Below, in pieces: positions 1-9,735 of a stretch of DNA of 64,000 bases (positions are counted from its first letter, which is position 1; each line of letters opens with the position of its first letter). Source of the DNA: Myxococcus eversor (GTDB lineage Bacteria > Myxococcota > Myxococcia > Myxococcales > Myxococcaceae). Made by a program: the position numbers and the translations under genes. Where the stretch lies: assembly GCF_010894455.1 (NCBI RefSeq), contig NZ_JAAIXY010000001.1, forward strand, positions 791,011 to 855,010, written 5' to 3'. The notes below the pieces were generated by a model. That model was not told where the DNA came from. It ran no database searches and saw nothing but the letters and a program-made list of their open reading frames with translations.

Positions 1-647
1 TTCTCACAGATGTAGCCGGCCACCGGCCCCTCGGGCAGCTCCGCGCGGAAGCGCACGCCCCGGGGCACCACGCCCATCTCGCCGGGCCGCAAGTCCAGCA
101 CGCCCAGCTCCGTCACGAGCGTGAGCCGCCCGGCCTGCGGAACGATGAGCAGCTCGCCGTCGGCGTCGTAGAACACCTTGTCCGTCATGGACCGGTTGGC
201 GTGGTACAGGTGGATGGCGATTCCCGCCCCCGTGCCCGGGTCCCCGTTGCCCGCGTAGGTGATGAGTCCCTCGACGAAGTCCGTGGGCACCGTCGGCATG
301 GGCTGGGGACTCCAGCGCAGCCGGTTGGGCGTGGGCGGCGTCTCATCGAACGGACCGCTTCGCAGCAGGCCGTGCGGATGGGCCTTGTACGCGGGGTGGT
401 TCGCGCTCGGCCGCAGCCGGTACAACCATGAGCGGCGGTTCTCCCGGCGCGCCACCGTGAAGGCCGTGCCGGAGAGCTGCTCCGCGTAGAGCCCGAACGG
501 GGCGCGCTGCGGTGAGTTGCGGCCCACGGGCAGGGCACCTGGGACTGCCTCCGTGGCGAACTCATTGCCAAAGCCGGAGAGGTAGTCGCCGGGCGCCTGT
601 CGCAGCCCGCTCTTCGGAGGTACAGCGGTTCGATTCTCGAGAGTCAC
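1..647 (-). CDS. hmgA: Homogentisate 1,2-dioxygenase, N-terminal part (cut by window edge)
   Basis: Opens the homogentisate ring to maleylacetoacetate in tyrosine and phenylalanine catabolism; the family is a cytoplasmic Fe(II) cupin enzyme. About 215 N-terminal residues are visible, with the diagnostic early segments [39 protein letters not shown] and the later YICE. The metal-binding C-terminal domain lies beyond position 1. I chose the GTG at 647 because a GAGGAG ribosome site lies 7 bases upstream and the conserved N-terminus follows in frame. It starts 30 bases after hpd on the same strand, so the two consecutive pathway enzymes are very likely co-transcribed. Identity is clear; only the C-terminal end is unseen. 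Confidence 0.93.
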   Translation of the reverse strand, partial: MTLENRTAVPPKSGLRQAPGDYLSGFGNEFATEAVPGALPVGRNSPQRAPFGLYAEQLSGTAFTVARRENRRSWLYRLRPSANHPAYKAHPHGLLRSGPFDETPPTPNRLRWSPQPMPTVPTDFVEGLITYAGNGDPGTGAGIAIHLYHANRSMTDKVFYDADGELLIVPQAGRLTLVTELGVLDLRPGEMGVVPRGVRFRAELPEGPVAGYICE

Positions 648-677
648 CGTGTCGCTCCTCCGAAGTCGGGCCGAGGA

Positions 678-1754
678 CTACTTCCGGGTCTTGTCGACCT
701 TGATGACGCCGCGGCGGATCTGATCCAACTCGATGGACTCGAACAGGGCCTGGAAGTTGCCGTTGCCGAAGCCCTCGTTGCCCTTGCGCTGGATGATTTC
801 GAAGAAGATGGGCCCGAACAGGTTCTCGGTGAAGATCTGAAGCAGCAGGCCTTCCTGCTCATTGCCGTCGATGAGGATGCGGTTCGCCTTCATCCGCGCC
901 AGGTCCTCGCCGTGGTTGGGCACGCGCGAGTCGACCAGGTCGTAGTACGTCTCGATGGTGTCCTGGAGGTCCACGCCGCGAGCGCGCAGCTTCTCGACGG
1001 TGGTGTAGATGTCCTGGGTGGACAGGGCCAGGTGCTGGATGCCCTCGCCCTTGTACAGGCGGATGAACTCCTCGATCTGCGACTTCTCGTCCTGGCTCTC
1101 GTTGAGCGGAATCCGGATGGCGCGGTCGGGGGCAATCATGGCCTGGCTGAAGAGGCCGGTGGCCTGACCCTTGATGTCGAAGTACTTCTGCTCGGTGAAG
1201 CCGAAGATGCGGTTGTAGAAGGACGACCACGTGCGCATCTCGCCCCGGCGCACGTTGTGCGTCAGGTGGTCCAGCGACTCCAGGCCCACGCTGTTGCGGG
1301 CCTCGGCCTCGGCGGCGCCGGGAATCTGCACCCACGAGTCGTAGATGGTGCCGCTGGGGCCGTGCCGGTCGATGAGATACAGCAGGCTGCCACCGATGCC
1401 CTGGAGGACATAGAAGCCCTCGCCCAGGGAGCTGACGGCGGGGTCGGCCGGCTTGGCGCCGCGCTCCAGCGCCATCTCGTACGCGGTGCGGGCATTGGCC
1501 ACGCGGAAGGCCATGGCGTTGGCGGACGGGCCGTGGGCGGCGCGGAACTCGGCGGCCTGTCCCGTCTCCTCACGGCTGATGAGCAGGTTGATGTCGCCCT
1601 GCTTGTAGCGCACCAGGTCCTTGCTCGGGTGCTTGGAGTAGGCGGTGAACCCCAGCTTCTCCACCAGCTTCACCATCGCCTCGGGAGCGGGGCTCGTGAA
1701 CTCCACGAACTCGAAGCCATTCAGGCCAATAGGGTTTTCCGCCGTGCTCACCAT
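678..1754 (-). CDS. hpd: 4-hydroxyphenylpyruvate dioxygenase
   Basis: Converts 4-hydroxyphenylpyruvate to homogentisate, the step before HmgA. The 358-residue product has the two-lobed vicinal oxygen chelate layout: an N-terminal lobe with FEFVEFTSP, and a C-terminal lobe carrying the iron ligands in LDHLTHNV (His), GIQHLALST (His) and FGPIFFEIIQR (Glu), all present. Length matches the bacterial family. I prefer the ATG at 1754 to the longer frame because GTGGAGGC sits 7 bases upstream and the N-terminus MVSTAENPIGLNGFEF is typical. It heads a two-gene unit with hmgA. The 216-base upstream gap holds a GTAGTG-N6-CACTAC dyad that could be an operator. Confidence 0.96.
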   Translation of the reverse strand: MVSTAENPIGLNGFEFVEFTSPAPEAMVKLVEKLGFTAYSKHPSKDLVRYKQGDINLLISREETGQAAEFRAAHGPSANAMAFRVANARTAYEMALERGAKPADPAVSSLGEGFYVLQGIGGSLLYLIDRHGPSGTIYDSWVQIPGAAEAEARNSVGLESLDHLTHNVRRGEMRTWSSFYNRIFGFTEQKYFDIKGQATGLFSQAMIAPDRAIRIPLNESQDEKSQIEEFIRLYKGEGIQHLALSTQDIYTTVEKLRARGVDLQDTIETYYDLVDSRVPNHGEDLARMKANRILIDGNEQEGLLLQIFTENLFGPIFFEIIQRKGNEGFGNGNFQALFESIELDQIRRGVIKVDKTRK

Positions 1755-1936
1755 GACACTGCCTCCACGAGACGTCTTGGGGTGTGCATGGAAGCTAGGG
1801 AGCGAGGTCCAAGGAGGAAAGCACAAAGCACTGCCAGAGAATGTCAGCCCGTCGCACAATCTCCCGAGGGAAGGCCCGCGCGAATGCGCACGGGTCGCGC
1901 GTCAAAGCGGGCACCGCGCCGCGTTACCTTCAGGAC

Positions 1937-1954
1937 GTAGTGGATTGTCACTAC
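1937..1954. promoter_or_regulatory. Dyad GTAGTG-N6-CACTAC upstream of hpd
   Basis: Perfect 6-base arms around GATTGT, 183 bases upstream of the hpd start and just after the stop of the DUF4340 gene. It may be an operator for tyrosine catabolism or part of the upstream operon's transcript end. No T-tract follows, so an operator is slightly favoured. This is inference from sequence only. Confidence 0.3.
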
Positions 1955-1970
1955 AAGGGCGGGTTCAGCC

Positions 1971-3476
1971 TCACGGACCGCGTGCTTCGGTGGGCGCCGG
2001 AGCCGGAGTGCCCTCCATCAGGTCCTCGGCCCGCATGGGGAGCGCGAGTCCTTCGACGGAGACCTCCATCACCTCGGGCCCGGAGCCGCGCGCGTAGCTC
2101 AGGCCCGACTCGTCCGGGACATCGCCACCCAGCCACAGCCTCGCCAGCTCGCGACCCTCCGCGCCCAACAGCACCGCGCCGCGCGAGGCATCGCCAATGC
2201 CGTACTTCGCCCAGTTCTTGGGCCGGGCTTCGCCGAAGCTCGAGGCCTTCAGTGTGCCCAGCACGCGCAGCAGGGAGACCACGCGGAAATGCTGAGCCTT
2301 GCCCTGCCTGGGCGACTCCACCTGCCACGACTCCGAGCCGCCATCCGTTCCGGCCGTGTTGACCAGGGTGATGGGCGCCACGCCGTTGCCAGGATGGAAC
2401 ACCACGCGTCGCACGTCCTCGCGGCGGAAGTTCAGCACGTGCTTGTCCTTCAACTCCAGGACGTCCACGTCGAGCGCCGCGAGCGCGCTCTCGGGCACCT
2501 CGCCCAGCACCGCGTCGGAGCCCTGCTCCCGCAGTGCATGGACGCGAGGCGCACCGTCTTCCATCACCTGGGCCAGCCGGATGCGGACGGGCTCGCCCGA
2601 GCGTGGCGTGAAGCGAGCATCGATGAGCGGCGACTCCAGGCCCCACTTCTTCCGCGTCTGTGGGGAGTCCGTGGGGAAGGAGAGCGCCCGGTGCTCCTTC
2701 AGATTTTTCAACAATGACGTCACCCGAGCCTCGTCCGCGCGCTCAGGCAGGGGCTTCGTCAGGCGCCACTTCGTCGTGCCTGCCTCGTGCTCCAGCACGT
2801 AGCCCCGTTCCTTGGCCCGCACCTCGATGAGCGTCAGCTCGTTCGCCTCCAGGTCGCCGAGCAGCTCCTTCGAGCGCAGCGCGAACGTGTCCTTGTCCAG
2901 GCTCCAGCGCACCGAGCCCTGGGCCGCATAGACCTTCGCGTCTCCATCCCGGCGCACATACACGGAGCCATCGAACATGTTCTCGACGCCACCGTGCAGC
3001 GTCACCGTGTGCTGACGGCTGGGGACGTCTTCACCTCCGCCGCTCGCATCCGGCAGGAAGGCATGTGCCGTCACGCTGAAGACGGGCGACTTGAGGCCGT
3101 ACTTCTCCAGGTCCGCGTCGGTGGGGGCGTCCTTCACGAGCGGGCTCGACGCCGTGCTCCCCAGCGTCTCCAGCAGTGCCTCCACGGCGGCGGCCTCCGC
3201 GCGGGCCTTCACCGGAGCGACGATGCGCCACGTTCCATCCGGCTCGCGTGCTAGCTCCGTGGTGTCTCCTTGCGCGCGCACGGTGATGCGAGTGAACACG
3301 GGCGCCGCGGCCTTTGTGCCCTGCGTCCCGCTCGACGGCGGAGCGAACAGTGGCGCTGCCACCGCCGGAGGCTCGGTCGCTTTCCGCGAAGAACCCTCGG
3401 AGCACGCGGACAAGGCCAGCCCGCCCGCACCCAGCGCGAGGACCGCCGCCACCAATCTCTTGCCCGTGGCGCTCAC
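1971..3476 (-). CDS. DUF4340 lipoprotein of a Gld-type ABC system
   Basis: A 501-residue predicted lipoprotein: basic N-terminus, hydrophobic stretch and lipobox LSAC near residue 24. The body contains repeated blocks of the form LKNLKEHRALSFPT and LRVLGTLKASSFGEA, characteristic of DUF4340, in which several copies of one small alpha/beta unit follow each other. DUF4340 genes usually follow GldG-like genes. Here the GTG start overlaps the stop of the GldG-like gene by four bases (GTGA), so translation is probably coupled. Biochemical role is unknown; a periplasmic accessory of the transporter encoded upstream is the reasonable inference. Confidence 0.85.
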   Translation of the reverse strand: MSATGKRLVAAVLALGAGGLALSACSEGSSRKATEPPAVAAPLFAPPSSGTQGTKAAAPVFTRITVRAQGDTTELAREPDGTWRIVAPVKARAEAAAVEALLETLGSTASSPLVKDAPTDADLEKYGLKSPVFSVTAHAFLPDASGGGEDVPSRQHTVTLHGGVENMFDGSVYVRRDGDAKVYAAQGSVRWSLDKDTFALRSKELLGDLEANELTLIEVRAKERGYVLEHEAGTTKWRLTKPLPERADEARVTSLLKNLKEHRALSFPTDSPQTRKKWGLESPLIDARFTPRSGEPVRIRLAQVMEDGAPRVHALREQGSDAVLGEVPESALAALDVDVLELKDKHVLNFRREDVRRVVFHPGNGVAPITLVNTAGTDGGSESWQVESPRQGKAQHFRVVSLLRVLGTLKASSFGEARPKNWAKYGIGDASRGAVLLGAEGRELARLWLGGDVPDESGLSYARGSGPEVMEVSVEGLALPMRAEDLMEGTPAPAPTEARGP

Positions 3477-5032
3477 TTGTTCCGCCGCGTCAGCCAGATG
3501 GCCAGTCCCAGTCCCATCATCGAGAGGGGGAGCAGGTCCGTGGAGATGAAGCGGATGTGGTCCATGTCGTCCGCGTCCAGCTCCAGCGTCGACACTTCGC
3601 GGTCCGGAGGGCGCAGGGTGACCTTGGTCACCTGGTTGGACGCCCAGCCCAGCGCGTTCATCACCAGGTTGCGGTTGGGCTCATGGCCCCAGTTCGGGTC
3701 CAACAGCAGCTCGGAGTCGCCCATCACCACGAGCCGCGCCTCGTCGAAGCGCTTGTCCGGCGCGTCCTTCGTGTCGCGAATGATTGCGGCCACCAGCGTG
3801 AGCTGACCCGTCTTCTCTCCGTCGGAAGGAACGGCGTTCTCCTCGGGCTTCGTCTCCACCCAGCCGTACTGCGAGGTGTGCACCACGGGCTCCACCCGCA
3901 CGCCGTCCGCGAGTCCCTCGCGCAGCAGGGTGAGGCTGCGCGGCGTGGGCAGCTCCACGTTCAGCCCGCGCTGACGCAGCGGGAGCACCATCGCGTGGTT
4001 GCTGTAGAACCGTGAGAGCACGACATAGGGGTTGCCGCTGTTGAACTGCGCGTCCGCGGCGATGCCCTCGTCCAACTGGATGCCGTACTCGGCCAGCAGC
4101 GAGCCCAGGCCATCCTCCAGCCCCGCGTCGGTGAAGTAGAGCAGCCTGCCTCCGCCCGCGAGGTACTTGCGCAGCACCTCCACCTCCGGCGCGGTGAAGC
4201 GCACGCGAGCCCCCGCGATGATGACCAGCGAGGCGTCCCGGGGAACGTCCGTCGCGCCCGCCAGGTACATGGCCTCCGCGCCATAACCCTCCTGGAGCAA
4301 CTGCCTGCGCAGCTCGGACATGGTGGCGCCGGGGTCGTTCGGAGCCGCCTCGTCCTTGGCCAGCGGCCACTCACCGTGACCGGTGACGAAGTACACCCGC
4401 TGGGTGCCCACCGCGTTCAGCTTGATGAGCGCATTCGTCAGGTCCTGCTCGGACACGGCCTGGAGCGTCGTGTGAGCCTCTCCGCGCACCAGCACCACGC
4501 TCGCCTGGTCTTCCTTGAGCTGGTACTTCGCGACCAGGTCCGGGCTGCGGCGAGCGTCCTTGAAGGTGAACTCAAAGCGCTCCGGGGCCTGCGCGCGGTA
4601 GCGCTGGAACAACGTGTCCAACAGTCCATAGGACTCGTGAGTCGGGGGCACGAAGCCGATGGCGAGGACCTTCTCTGGCAGGGCCTCCAGCGTGGCGAGC
4701 GTCTGTGGCGCGAGCGTGTGGATGCGCGCGTTCGTCAAATCCCAGCGAAGGCTCTTCTGGAACGCGGCGTAGTTGAGCGCCACCAGTCCGACGAGGACGG
4801 CGAGCACGGTGACGCCCGTGCGCAGGAAGAAGAAGCTGGACCGGTGCGAGGCGAGCTTGCCGAAGTGCTTCAGGTTCGTCGCCAGATACACGGCGATGAG
4901 CACGAGGCCCAGGCCCGCCTTCACACCCGTGGCGATGGGGCTGCCGGAGGTGATGAAGAGGGTGAAGGGGCTCGACAGCAGCAACAGGAGCCCGAAGGCG
5001 CCCAGGTACCGACCGAGGAGGGTCGCGTTCAT
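3473..5032 (-). CDS. GldG-like ABC transporter auxiliary protein
   Basis: 519 residues with two N-terminal membrane segments (GLLLLLSSPFTLFI and a second near residue 75-95), a large extracytoplasmic domain, and a C-terminal membrane anchor (LSMMGLGLAIWL) followed by RRNK. The soluble part carries the GldG/IFT52-like features FVTGHGEWPL and RLLYFTDAGLEDGLGSLLAEYGI. Such proteins accompany ABC-2 permeases; the family name comes from Flavobacterium gliding, but in myxobacteria no motility role should be assumed. It is third in a four-gene operon: 36 bases after the permease and overlapping the DUF4340 gene by 4 bases. Confidence 0.85.
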   Translation of the reverse strand: MNATLLGRYLGAFGLLLLLSSPFTLFITSGSPIATGVKAGLGLVLIAVYLATNLKHFGKLASHRSSFFFLRTGVTVLAVLVGLVALNYAAFQKSLRWDLTNARIHTLAPQTLATLEALPEKVLAIGFVPPTHESYGLLDTLFQRYRAQAPERFEFTFKDARRSPDLVAKYQLKEDQASVVLVRGEAHTTLQAVSEQDLTNALIKLNAVGTQRVYFVTGHGEWPLAKDEAAPNDPGATMSELRRQLLQEGYGAEAMYLAGATDVPRDASLVIIAGARVRFTAPEVEVLRKYLAGGGRLLYFTDAGLEDGLGSLLAEYGIQLDEGIAADAQFNSGNPYVVLSRFYSNHAMVLPLRQRGLNVELPTPRSLTLLREGLADGVRVEPVVHTSQYGWVETKPEENAVPSDGEKTGQLTLVAAIIRDTKDAPDKRFDEARLVVMGDSELLLDPNWGHEPNRNLVMNALGWASNQVTKVTLRPPDREVSTLELDADDMDHIRFISTDLLPLSMMGLGLAIWLTRRNK

Positions 5033-5068
5033 GTGCGGAGATTCCCTTTCGCGTGAGCGCGGGCCCTG

Positions 5069-5872
5069 TCAGGCCCAGCGCCGCGCTTCCACGGTGCGGT
5101 GGGTGAGCAGCAGCGAGAAGACGATGACGGAGGCGAAGAACACGAACGTCTGCACATCCAGGATGCCCTTGAGCAGGTTCTGGAGCTGCGCGTCGAAGGA
5201 CAGATACGTCAGCACCGAGCGCAGCGGCTCCTCGGTGGCCTGCGCCACGCCGGACAGCATCATCCACGGCAGCAGCACCGCGAAGGTGAGGAAGGCCGCC
5301 AGCATCTGGCTCTCCGTCAGCGCGGAGATGAACATGCCCACCGCCATGCACGTGGCGCCCCACAGCAGGACGCCGCCGTAGCCCAGCAGCACGGTGGACC
5401 ACTCCAGCGCGGTGCCGGACTCCGCCTGCCCGAATGATGAGAGCACCAGCGGGAAGACGAGCGTGAGGCCCAGCGTCGTGGAGATGATGCCCAGTCCGCC
5501 CAGGTACTTGCCCAGGACGATTTCGATGGGGCGCACGGGCGCGGTCATCAGCAGCTCGAACGTCTTGTTGCGCTTCTCCTCCGCGAACAGCCGCATGGAG
5601 AGGAAGGGCGCGACGAAGAGGGTGATGACGATGACCATGCCCCACAGCTGCACCATCACCCCGTCGGTGAGGTTGCGGTAGGCGGTCATGTCCGGCGGCA
5701 TCATCGCCCACGTGACTTCGCGAGCCTGCGCCTGCACCTGCTGGAACGTCGCCAGCAGGTTCACGAAGAAGAAGGACGACAGCGCCACCATCGCGGTGAA
5801 GACGCCATAGGCCCACGGGGTGGTGAAGAAGAGGGACAGTTCCTTGCGAGCGATGGCCAGGGCGATGCGCAT
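5069..5872 (-). CDS. ABC-2 type permease, GldF-like
   Basis: 267-residue integral membrane protein with about six hydrophobic segments, beginning with IARKELSLFFTTPWAYGVF, the usual ABC-2 N-terminal coupling region. The segment AEEKRNKTFELLMTAPV is the typical cytoplasmic loop of NosY/GldF-class permeases. It forms the membrane channel for the ATPase encoded 40 bases upstream; the substrate is unknown. A possible AAGGA ribosome site lies about 11 bases before the ATG. Confidence 0.9.
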   Translation of the reverse strand: MRIALAIARKELSLFFTTPWAYGVFTAMVALSSFFFVNLLATFQQVQAQAREVTWAMMPPDMTAYRNLTDGVMVQLWGMVIVITLFVAPFLSMRLFAEEKRNKTFELLMTAPVRPIEIVLGKYLGGLGIISTTLGLTLVFPLVLSSFGQAESGTALEWSTVLLGYGGVLLWGATCMAVGMFISALTESQMLAAFLTFAVLLPWMMLSGVAQATEEPLRSVLTYLSFDAQLQNLLKGILDVQTFVFFASVIVFSLLLTHRTVEARRWA

Positions 5873-5912
5873 GGACCGGGGGGTTCCTTGAAGAAGGGGA
5901 CGGGCGCCGCGC

Positions 5913-6641
5913 TCAGGCGGCGGTCAGCTTGATGAAGACCTCTTCCAGCGACGCGCTCTCCGAGGTGCCCTGGGAGCCCGCCAGCTTGCGGAGGTCATCG
6001 TAGGCGACGATGCGCCCCTGATTGAGGATGAGGACCTTCTCGCACGTCATCGTCACTTCCGGGAGGATGTGCGTGGAGAGGATGACGGTGTGCTTGCCCG
6101 CGAGGCCCTTGATGAGCGCGCGCACCTCCGCGCGCTGCGCCGGGTCCAATCCCTCCGTCGGCTCGTCGAGGATGAGGACCTGGGGCGAGCCGAGCAGCGC
6201 CTGGGCGATGCCGACGCGCTGCTTGTAGCCCTTGGACAGGTTCTGGATGAGGCGGCCGAGCACGTGCGTGACGCCGGTGAGGCTGGCCACCCGCTCGACT
6301 TCGCCCTTGAGCTCTCGGGAGGGCAGGCGCTTGAGCGCCGCGACGAACTTCAGGTACCCGTGCACCGTCATATCCGGGTAGAGGGGCGGCGTCTCCGGCA
6401 GGTAGCCGATGCGGCGCTTCACCTCCAGCGGATGGGTGAAGACGTCGAAGCCTCCCACGCGGGCGACTCCTTCCGATGGCGGGAGGAAGCCGGTGAGAAT
6501 CTTCATCGTCGTGGACTTGCCCGCGCCGTTGGGCCCGAGGAAGCCGAGGATTTCGCCCTCTTCGACGCTGAAGGTGAGGTCGTCGATGGCCACGCGGTCG
6601 CGATACCGCTTGGTGAGGTGCTGTACCTCGATCATCGCCAT
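5913..6641 (-). CDS. ABC transporter ATP-binding protein, GldA/NosF-like
   Basis: 242-residue nucleotide-binding subunit. Walker A is GPNGAGKST, the signature is LSKGYKQR, Walker B with the catalytic glutamate is [11 protein letters not shown], and the switch histidine is in LSTHILPE. It is the first gene of the ATPase-permease-GldG-DUF4340 operon and powers the permease. A TGGAG ribosome site lies 7 bases before the ATG at 6641. A near-consensus promoter is found about 85 bases upstream, arguing for constitutive housekeeping-type transcription. Confidence 0.95.
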   Translation of the reverse strand: MAMIEVQHLTKRYRDRVAIDDLTFSVEEGEILGFLGPNGAGKSTTMKILTGFLPPSEGVARVGGFDVFTHPLEVKRRIGYLPETPPLYPDMTVHGYLKFVAALKRLPSRELKGEVERVASLTGVTHVLGRLIQNLSKGYKQRVGIAQALLGSPQVLILDEPTEGLDPAQRAEVRALIKGLAGKHTVILSTHILPEVTMTCEKVLILNQGRIVAYDDLRKLAGSQGTSESASLEEVFIKLTAA

Positions 6642-6725
6642 GGGCAGGCTCCAGGAGAGACGCGCTCGACCCTGGGCCGCCGGCCGTGGAGGTGTTTCTC
6701 GGACGGCCCGGGCAGACCGCCGCCG

Positions 6726-6753
6726 ACTATAGGGGTCGATCCTGGGGTGTCAA
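6726..6753 (-). promoter_or_regulatory. Sigma-70-type promoter of the ABC operon
   Basis: On the minus strand: TTGACA, 16-base spacer, TATAGT, located 85-112 bases before the ATPase start. This is one of the closest consensus matches in the window, in a region shared with the divergent aspartate kinase gene. Confidence 0.65.
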
Positions 6754-6863
6754 GGCGACGCCCGGTGCTCGGCTCGGGTGCTTCCCCGCGCTGGCCGGGC
6801 TCCTGCAAGACTGCGCTTCGGTGTGGTTCCCCGGACACGCCCAACAGGGGTAGTGAGACGCTC

Positions 6864-8057
6864 ATGCCTATCGTGGTCCAGAAGTACGGCGGCTCGTCGG
6901 TGGCCGACGTGGAGAAGATTCGCAAGGTGGCGCGGCGGGTGAAGGACAAGCGCGACGCCGGGTACCAGGTGGTGGTGGTGGTGAGTGCCATGGGCGACAC
7001 CACGGACGAACTGCTCGCCCTGGCCAAGCAGGTGTCCCCGGACCCCGCGCGACGCGAGCTGGACATGCTGCTGACGTGCGGTGAGCGCATCTCCATGGCG
7101 CTGCTCTCCATGGCGCTCCAGGAGATGGAGGTGCCGGCCATCAGCTTCACCGGCAGCCAGAGCGGCATCATTACGAACGACGCGCACGCGCAGGCGCGCA
7201 TCGTCGAGGTGCGGCCCTATCGCATCCATGACGAGCTGGCGCGCGGCAAGGTGGTCATCGTCGCCGGCTACCAGGGCGTCTCGTACAAGAAGGAAGTGAC
7301 GACGCTGGGGCGTGGAGGCTCGGACACCACGGCGGTGGCGCTGGCCGCGGCGCTGGAGGCGGAGGCGTGTGAAATCTACTCCGACGTGGACGGCATCTTC
7401 AGCGCGGACCCGCGCGTGGTGCCGGACGCGCGCAAGCTGGAGTCGCTCAGCTACGACGAGATGCAGGAGCTGGCGAGCGCGGGCGCCAAGGTGCTCAACG
7501 CGCAGGCGGTGGAATGGGCGAAGTCGCGAGGCATCGCCATCCTCGCGCGCACGGCGCATGCGCCGGGCAACGGCACGGAGGTGCGCGAGCTGACGGCGCC
7601 GTCGGACCACCGGGTGAAGGGCGTCACCGCGGACGCGGAGCTGGCGGTGCTGGCGGTGAGCGAGCAGGTGCCTCTGCCGGAGCTGTTGGAGTTCCTCGAT
7701 GCCCGAGGCGTGCGAGGCCGCTCCCTGGGCTTCGACGGGCTGCGGGGCGGCGCCGGCCACGCGTATCTCCTCGTCCCGCTGGCGGACATCCACGGCCCTG
7801 AGGCGCTGCGCAAGGAGCTGGCCACGCGCTTCGACGGCGCGGTGTCGTGGCGCGAGGAGCAGGGCACCGTCACCTGCGTGGGCGTGGGGCTCAACGCGGA
7901 CTGGGCGCCGCTGCGTCAGGCCCTGGCGGTGGCGGAGGAGCTGGGCGCGAAGGTGCATGCGGCCCACACGTCGCCACTCCAGCTCACGCTGCTCGTGGAC
8001 AAGCCCCACCTCAAGCCGCTGACGGCGAGGCTGCACCGCGAGCTGCTCGGAGGGTGA
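6864..8057 (+). CDS. lysC: Aspartate kinase
   Basis: Phosphorylates aspartate, the first step to lysine, threonine, methionine and diaminopimelate. The 397-residue protein begins [19 protein letters not shown], the family signature for ATP and substrate binding, and contains FTGSQSGI and [19 protein letters not shown]. The C-terminal third (from about residue 255) corresponds to two ACT domains for feedback control, although the normally conserved ACT sequence looks divergent ([22 protein letters not shown]). I chose the ATG at 6864 because it begins exactly at the conserved N-terminus. It is monocistronic and followed by a hairpin terminator before a convergent gene. Confidence 0.95.
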   Translation: MPIVVQKYGGSSVADVEKIRKVARRVKDKRDAGYQVVVVVSAMGDTTDELLALAKQVSPDPARRELDMLLTCGERISMALLSMALQEMEVPAISFTGSQSGIITNDAHAQARIVEVRPYRIHDELARGKVVIVAGYQGVSYKKEVTTLGRGGSDTTAVALAAALEAEACEIYSDVDGIFSADPRVVPDARKLESLSYDEMQELASAGAKVLNAQAVEWAKSRGIAILARTAHAPGNGTEVRELTAPSDHRVKGVTADAELAVLAVSEQVPLPELLEFLDARGVRGRSLGFDGLRGGAGHAYLLVPLADIHGPEALRKELATRFDGAVSWREEQGTVTCVGVGLNADWAPLRQALAVAEELGAKVHAAHTSPLQLTLLVDKPHLKPLTARLHRELLGG

Positions 8058-8066
8058 AGCGCGTGA

Positions 8067-8095
8067 GGACCTCCAGGCTTGTCGCCAGGAGGTCC
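8067..8095 (+). terminator. Hairpin between convergent lysC and beta-helix gene
   Basis: GGACCTCC pairs perfectly with GGAGGTCC around a 13-base loop that adds an inner GG/CC pair. It starts 10 bases after the lysC stop. There is no strong T-tract, so termination efficiency is uncertain; it may serve both strands. Confidence 0.6.
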
Positions 8096-8109
8096 CCCGT
8101 ACCTTCTTG

Positions 8110-9735
8110 CTACTCGGTGAGCGTGGCGGTGGCGGTTTGCGCACCCGCCGCGCAGTCGGACTCCACCGCGCCGACATCGGGCGCGGAGCCGCAGAAGGGC
8201 AGGCCCAGGTCCATGCCCCGGTCCACCGCTCCAGCGCCTGGCATGAAGTCGTTCGTGTCCACCAGCGCGGTGTCGGACTCGTCCGAGCTCGTGTCCTGGC
8301 CTTGCTGCTTCCAGGCCGCGAGCAGCTCACCCACCCAGGAGTCCTCGGGGATGAAGAAGTTGCCCGTCGTGAAGTTCGCGCCCGGCTGGTAGACATTGGC
8401 GGACATGTCCAGCCCGGAGGTGTAGGGCCCCAGGTTGACGGCGTTGCGCGTGACGAAGAGGTTGTTGCGCACCGCCACGTTGGTGGAGTCGCCGCCGGTG
8501 CCGTGTCCGAGCACCAGCGCGAAGCCCTTCGTCCCGGTGACGGTGTTGTGCAGCACGCGCACGTCGACGCCGTTCTCGATTCGGATGGCGGAGCCCTCGG
8601 GCATCTTCAGCGAGTGGATGCGATTGCGCCGCACGGAGACGTTGGTCGGCGGAGCACCCACCCGGTTTCCGCCCACGGCGATGCCCAGCGCGGCGTCGGA
8701 GATGTCGTTGTCCTCCAGGATGATGTTCTTCGCGGAGTAGTGCACCACCACCGCCTCGCCCCGTGACGTGGTCGACTTGGTGAAGCCGTGCATGCGGTTG
8801 CCGCGCACCGTGACGTCGTGGCACGTCTTGAGGTCCACGGCATTCTCACGGTTGTCGTACATGTCGTTGTCCTCGATGAGGACCCCGCTCGCGGGAGCGT
8901 CATTGCTGAAGCCCTCGGGCCCGAGGCACTGCACGGAGTCACCCGAGTTGTCGTGGATGTCGTTGCCGCGCACGGTGATGTTCTTCGACGTGGGCGCGAT
9001 GACGACGCCGTGCGAGTCGTCGGCCCCCCGGGCGAAGTGGTGGATGTGGTTGTTCTCGATGGTGACGCCGCGCGCGCTGGCATCGGTGCTGATGCCGCTG
9101 CCGAAGGAGCCATGGTGCAGCTCATTGTTGGCCAGCACCGTGCCTTGGGTGTCTCCAGCGAAGGTGACGGCGATCTGCCGCGCGCCCTTCACGTCGAACT
9201 CGAAGCCCTCGATGCGCCAGTTCGGGCGCTGCACCAGGACCATGTACCAACCGGCGGAGGTGGGCACGAGCTTGGGCATACCCTCGCCGCGCAGGGTGAT
9301 GGGAGCGCTGGCGGTGCCGGCGCGGACGTTGGAGTCGAGCACCAGCTTCTCCGCATAGGTGCCCTGCTGGACGCGGATGATTTCACCGGGCCCCACCAGG
9401 GTGAGCGCCTTGGCGATGGTGCGAAGCGGCCTGGCCTGCGTGCCCGCGGCGGTGTCATTGCCCGACGGGCTGACGTACCACTCGCGCGAATACTGGGGCG
9501 GCGCCGGCTCCTCGGTGGGCGAGGGCCCTGGAGTGGGCGTGGGCGTCGGGACCTCCGTCACGGGAGGCGACGTCGGCTCGGGTGAGGGCTGGGTGGGAGT
9601 GCCCGTCGAGGGAGGCGAGGGACGGGTGGGGAGGGAAATGGTGCCCGAGGGGGAGGGGGGCTCCTTGTTTCCGTTACAGGCGAGGGCTCCCACGGAGAAA
9701 GCTCCGAGGAGGCACAGGCTGCGCAGCGTGGACAT
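8110..9735 (-). CDS. Right-handed parallel beta-helix lipoprotein
   Basis: 541 residues. The N-terminus has a signal peptide with lipobox ALAC (about residue 20), followed by a Pro/Thr/Ser-rich linker of about 65 residues (PTPTPTPGPSPTEEP) and then WYVSPSGNDTAAGTQARPLRTI, the standard opening of DUF1565/pectate-lyase-fold proteins. The rest consists of short coils such as ITVRGNDIHDNSGD, VTVRGNRMHGF and VSVRRNRIHSL, typical of a beta-helix. It is likely displayed at the cell surface or in the periplasm; a carbohydrate-binding or lyase role is possible but no catalytic site can be named. I prefer the ATG at 9735 to a longer frame because it begins the signal peptide and has GAGGAG 11 bases upstream. 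Confidence 0.88.
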   Translation of the reverse strand: MSTLRSLCLLGAFSVGALACNGNKEPPSPSGTISLPTRPSPPSTGTPTQPSPEPTSPPVTEVPTPTPTPGPSPTEEPAPPQYSREWYVSPSGNDTAAGTQARPLRTIAKALTLVGPGEIIRVQQGTYAEKLVLDSNVRAGTASAPITLRGEGMPKLVPTSAGWYMVLVQRPNWRIEGFEFDVKGARQIAVTFAGDTQGTVLANNELHHGSFGSGISTDASARGVTIENNHIHHFARGADDSHGVVIAPTSKNITVRGNDIHDNSGDSVQCLGPEGFSNDAPASGVLIEDNDMYDNRENAVDLKTCHDVTVRGNRMHGFTKSTTSRGEAVVVHYSAKNIILEDNDISDAALGIAVGGNRVGAPPTNVSVRRNRIHSLKMPEGSAIRIENGVDVRVLHNTVTGTKGFALVLGHGTGGDSTNVAVRNNLFVTRNAVNLGPYTSGLDMSANVYQPGANFTTGNFFIPEDSWVGELLAAWKQQGQDTSSDESDTALVDTNDFMPGAGAVDRGMDLGLPFCGSAPDVGAVESDCAAGAQTATATLTE

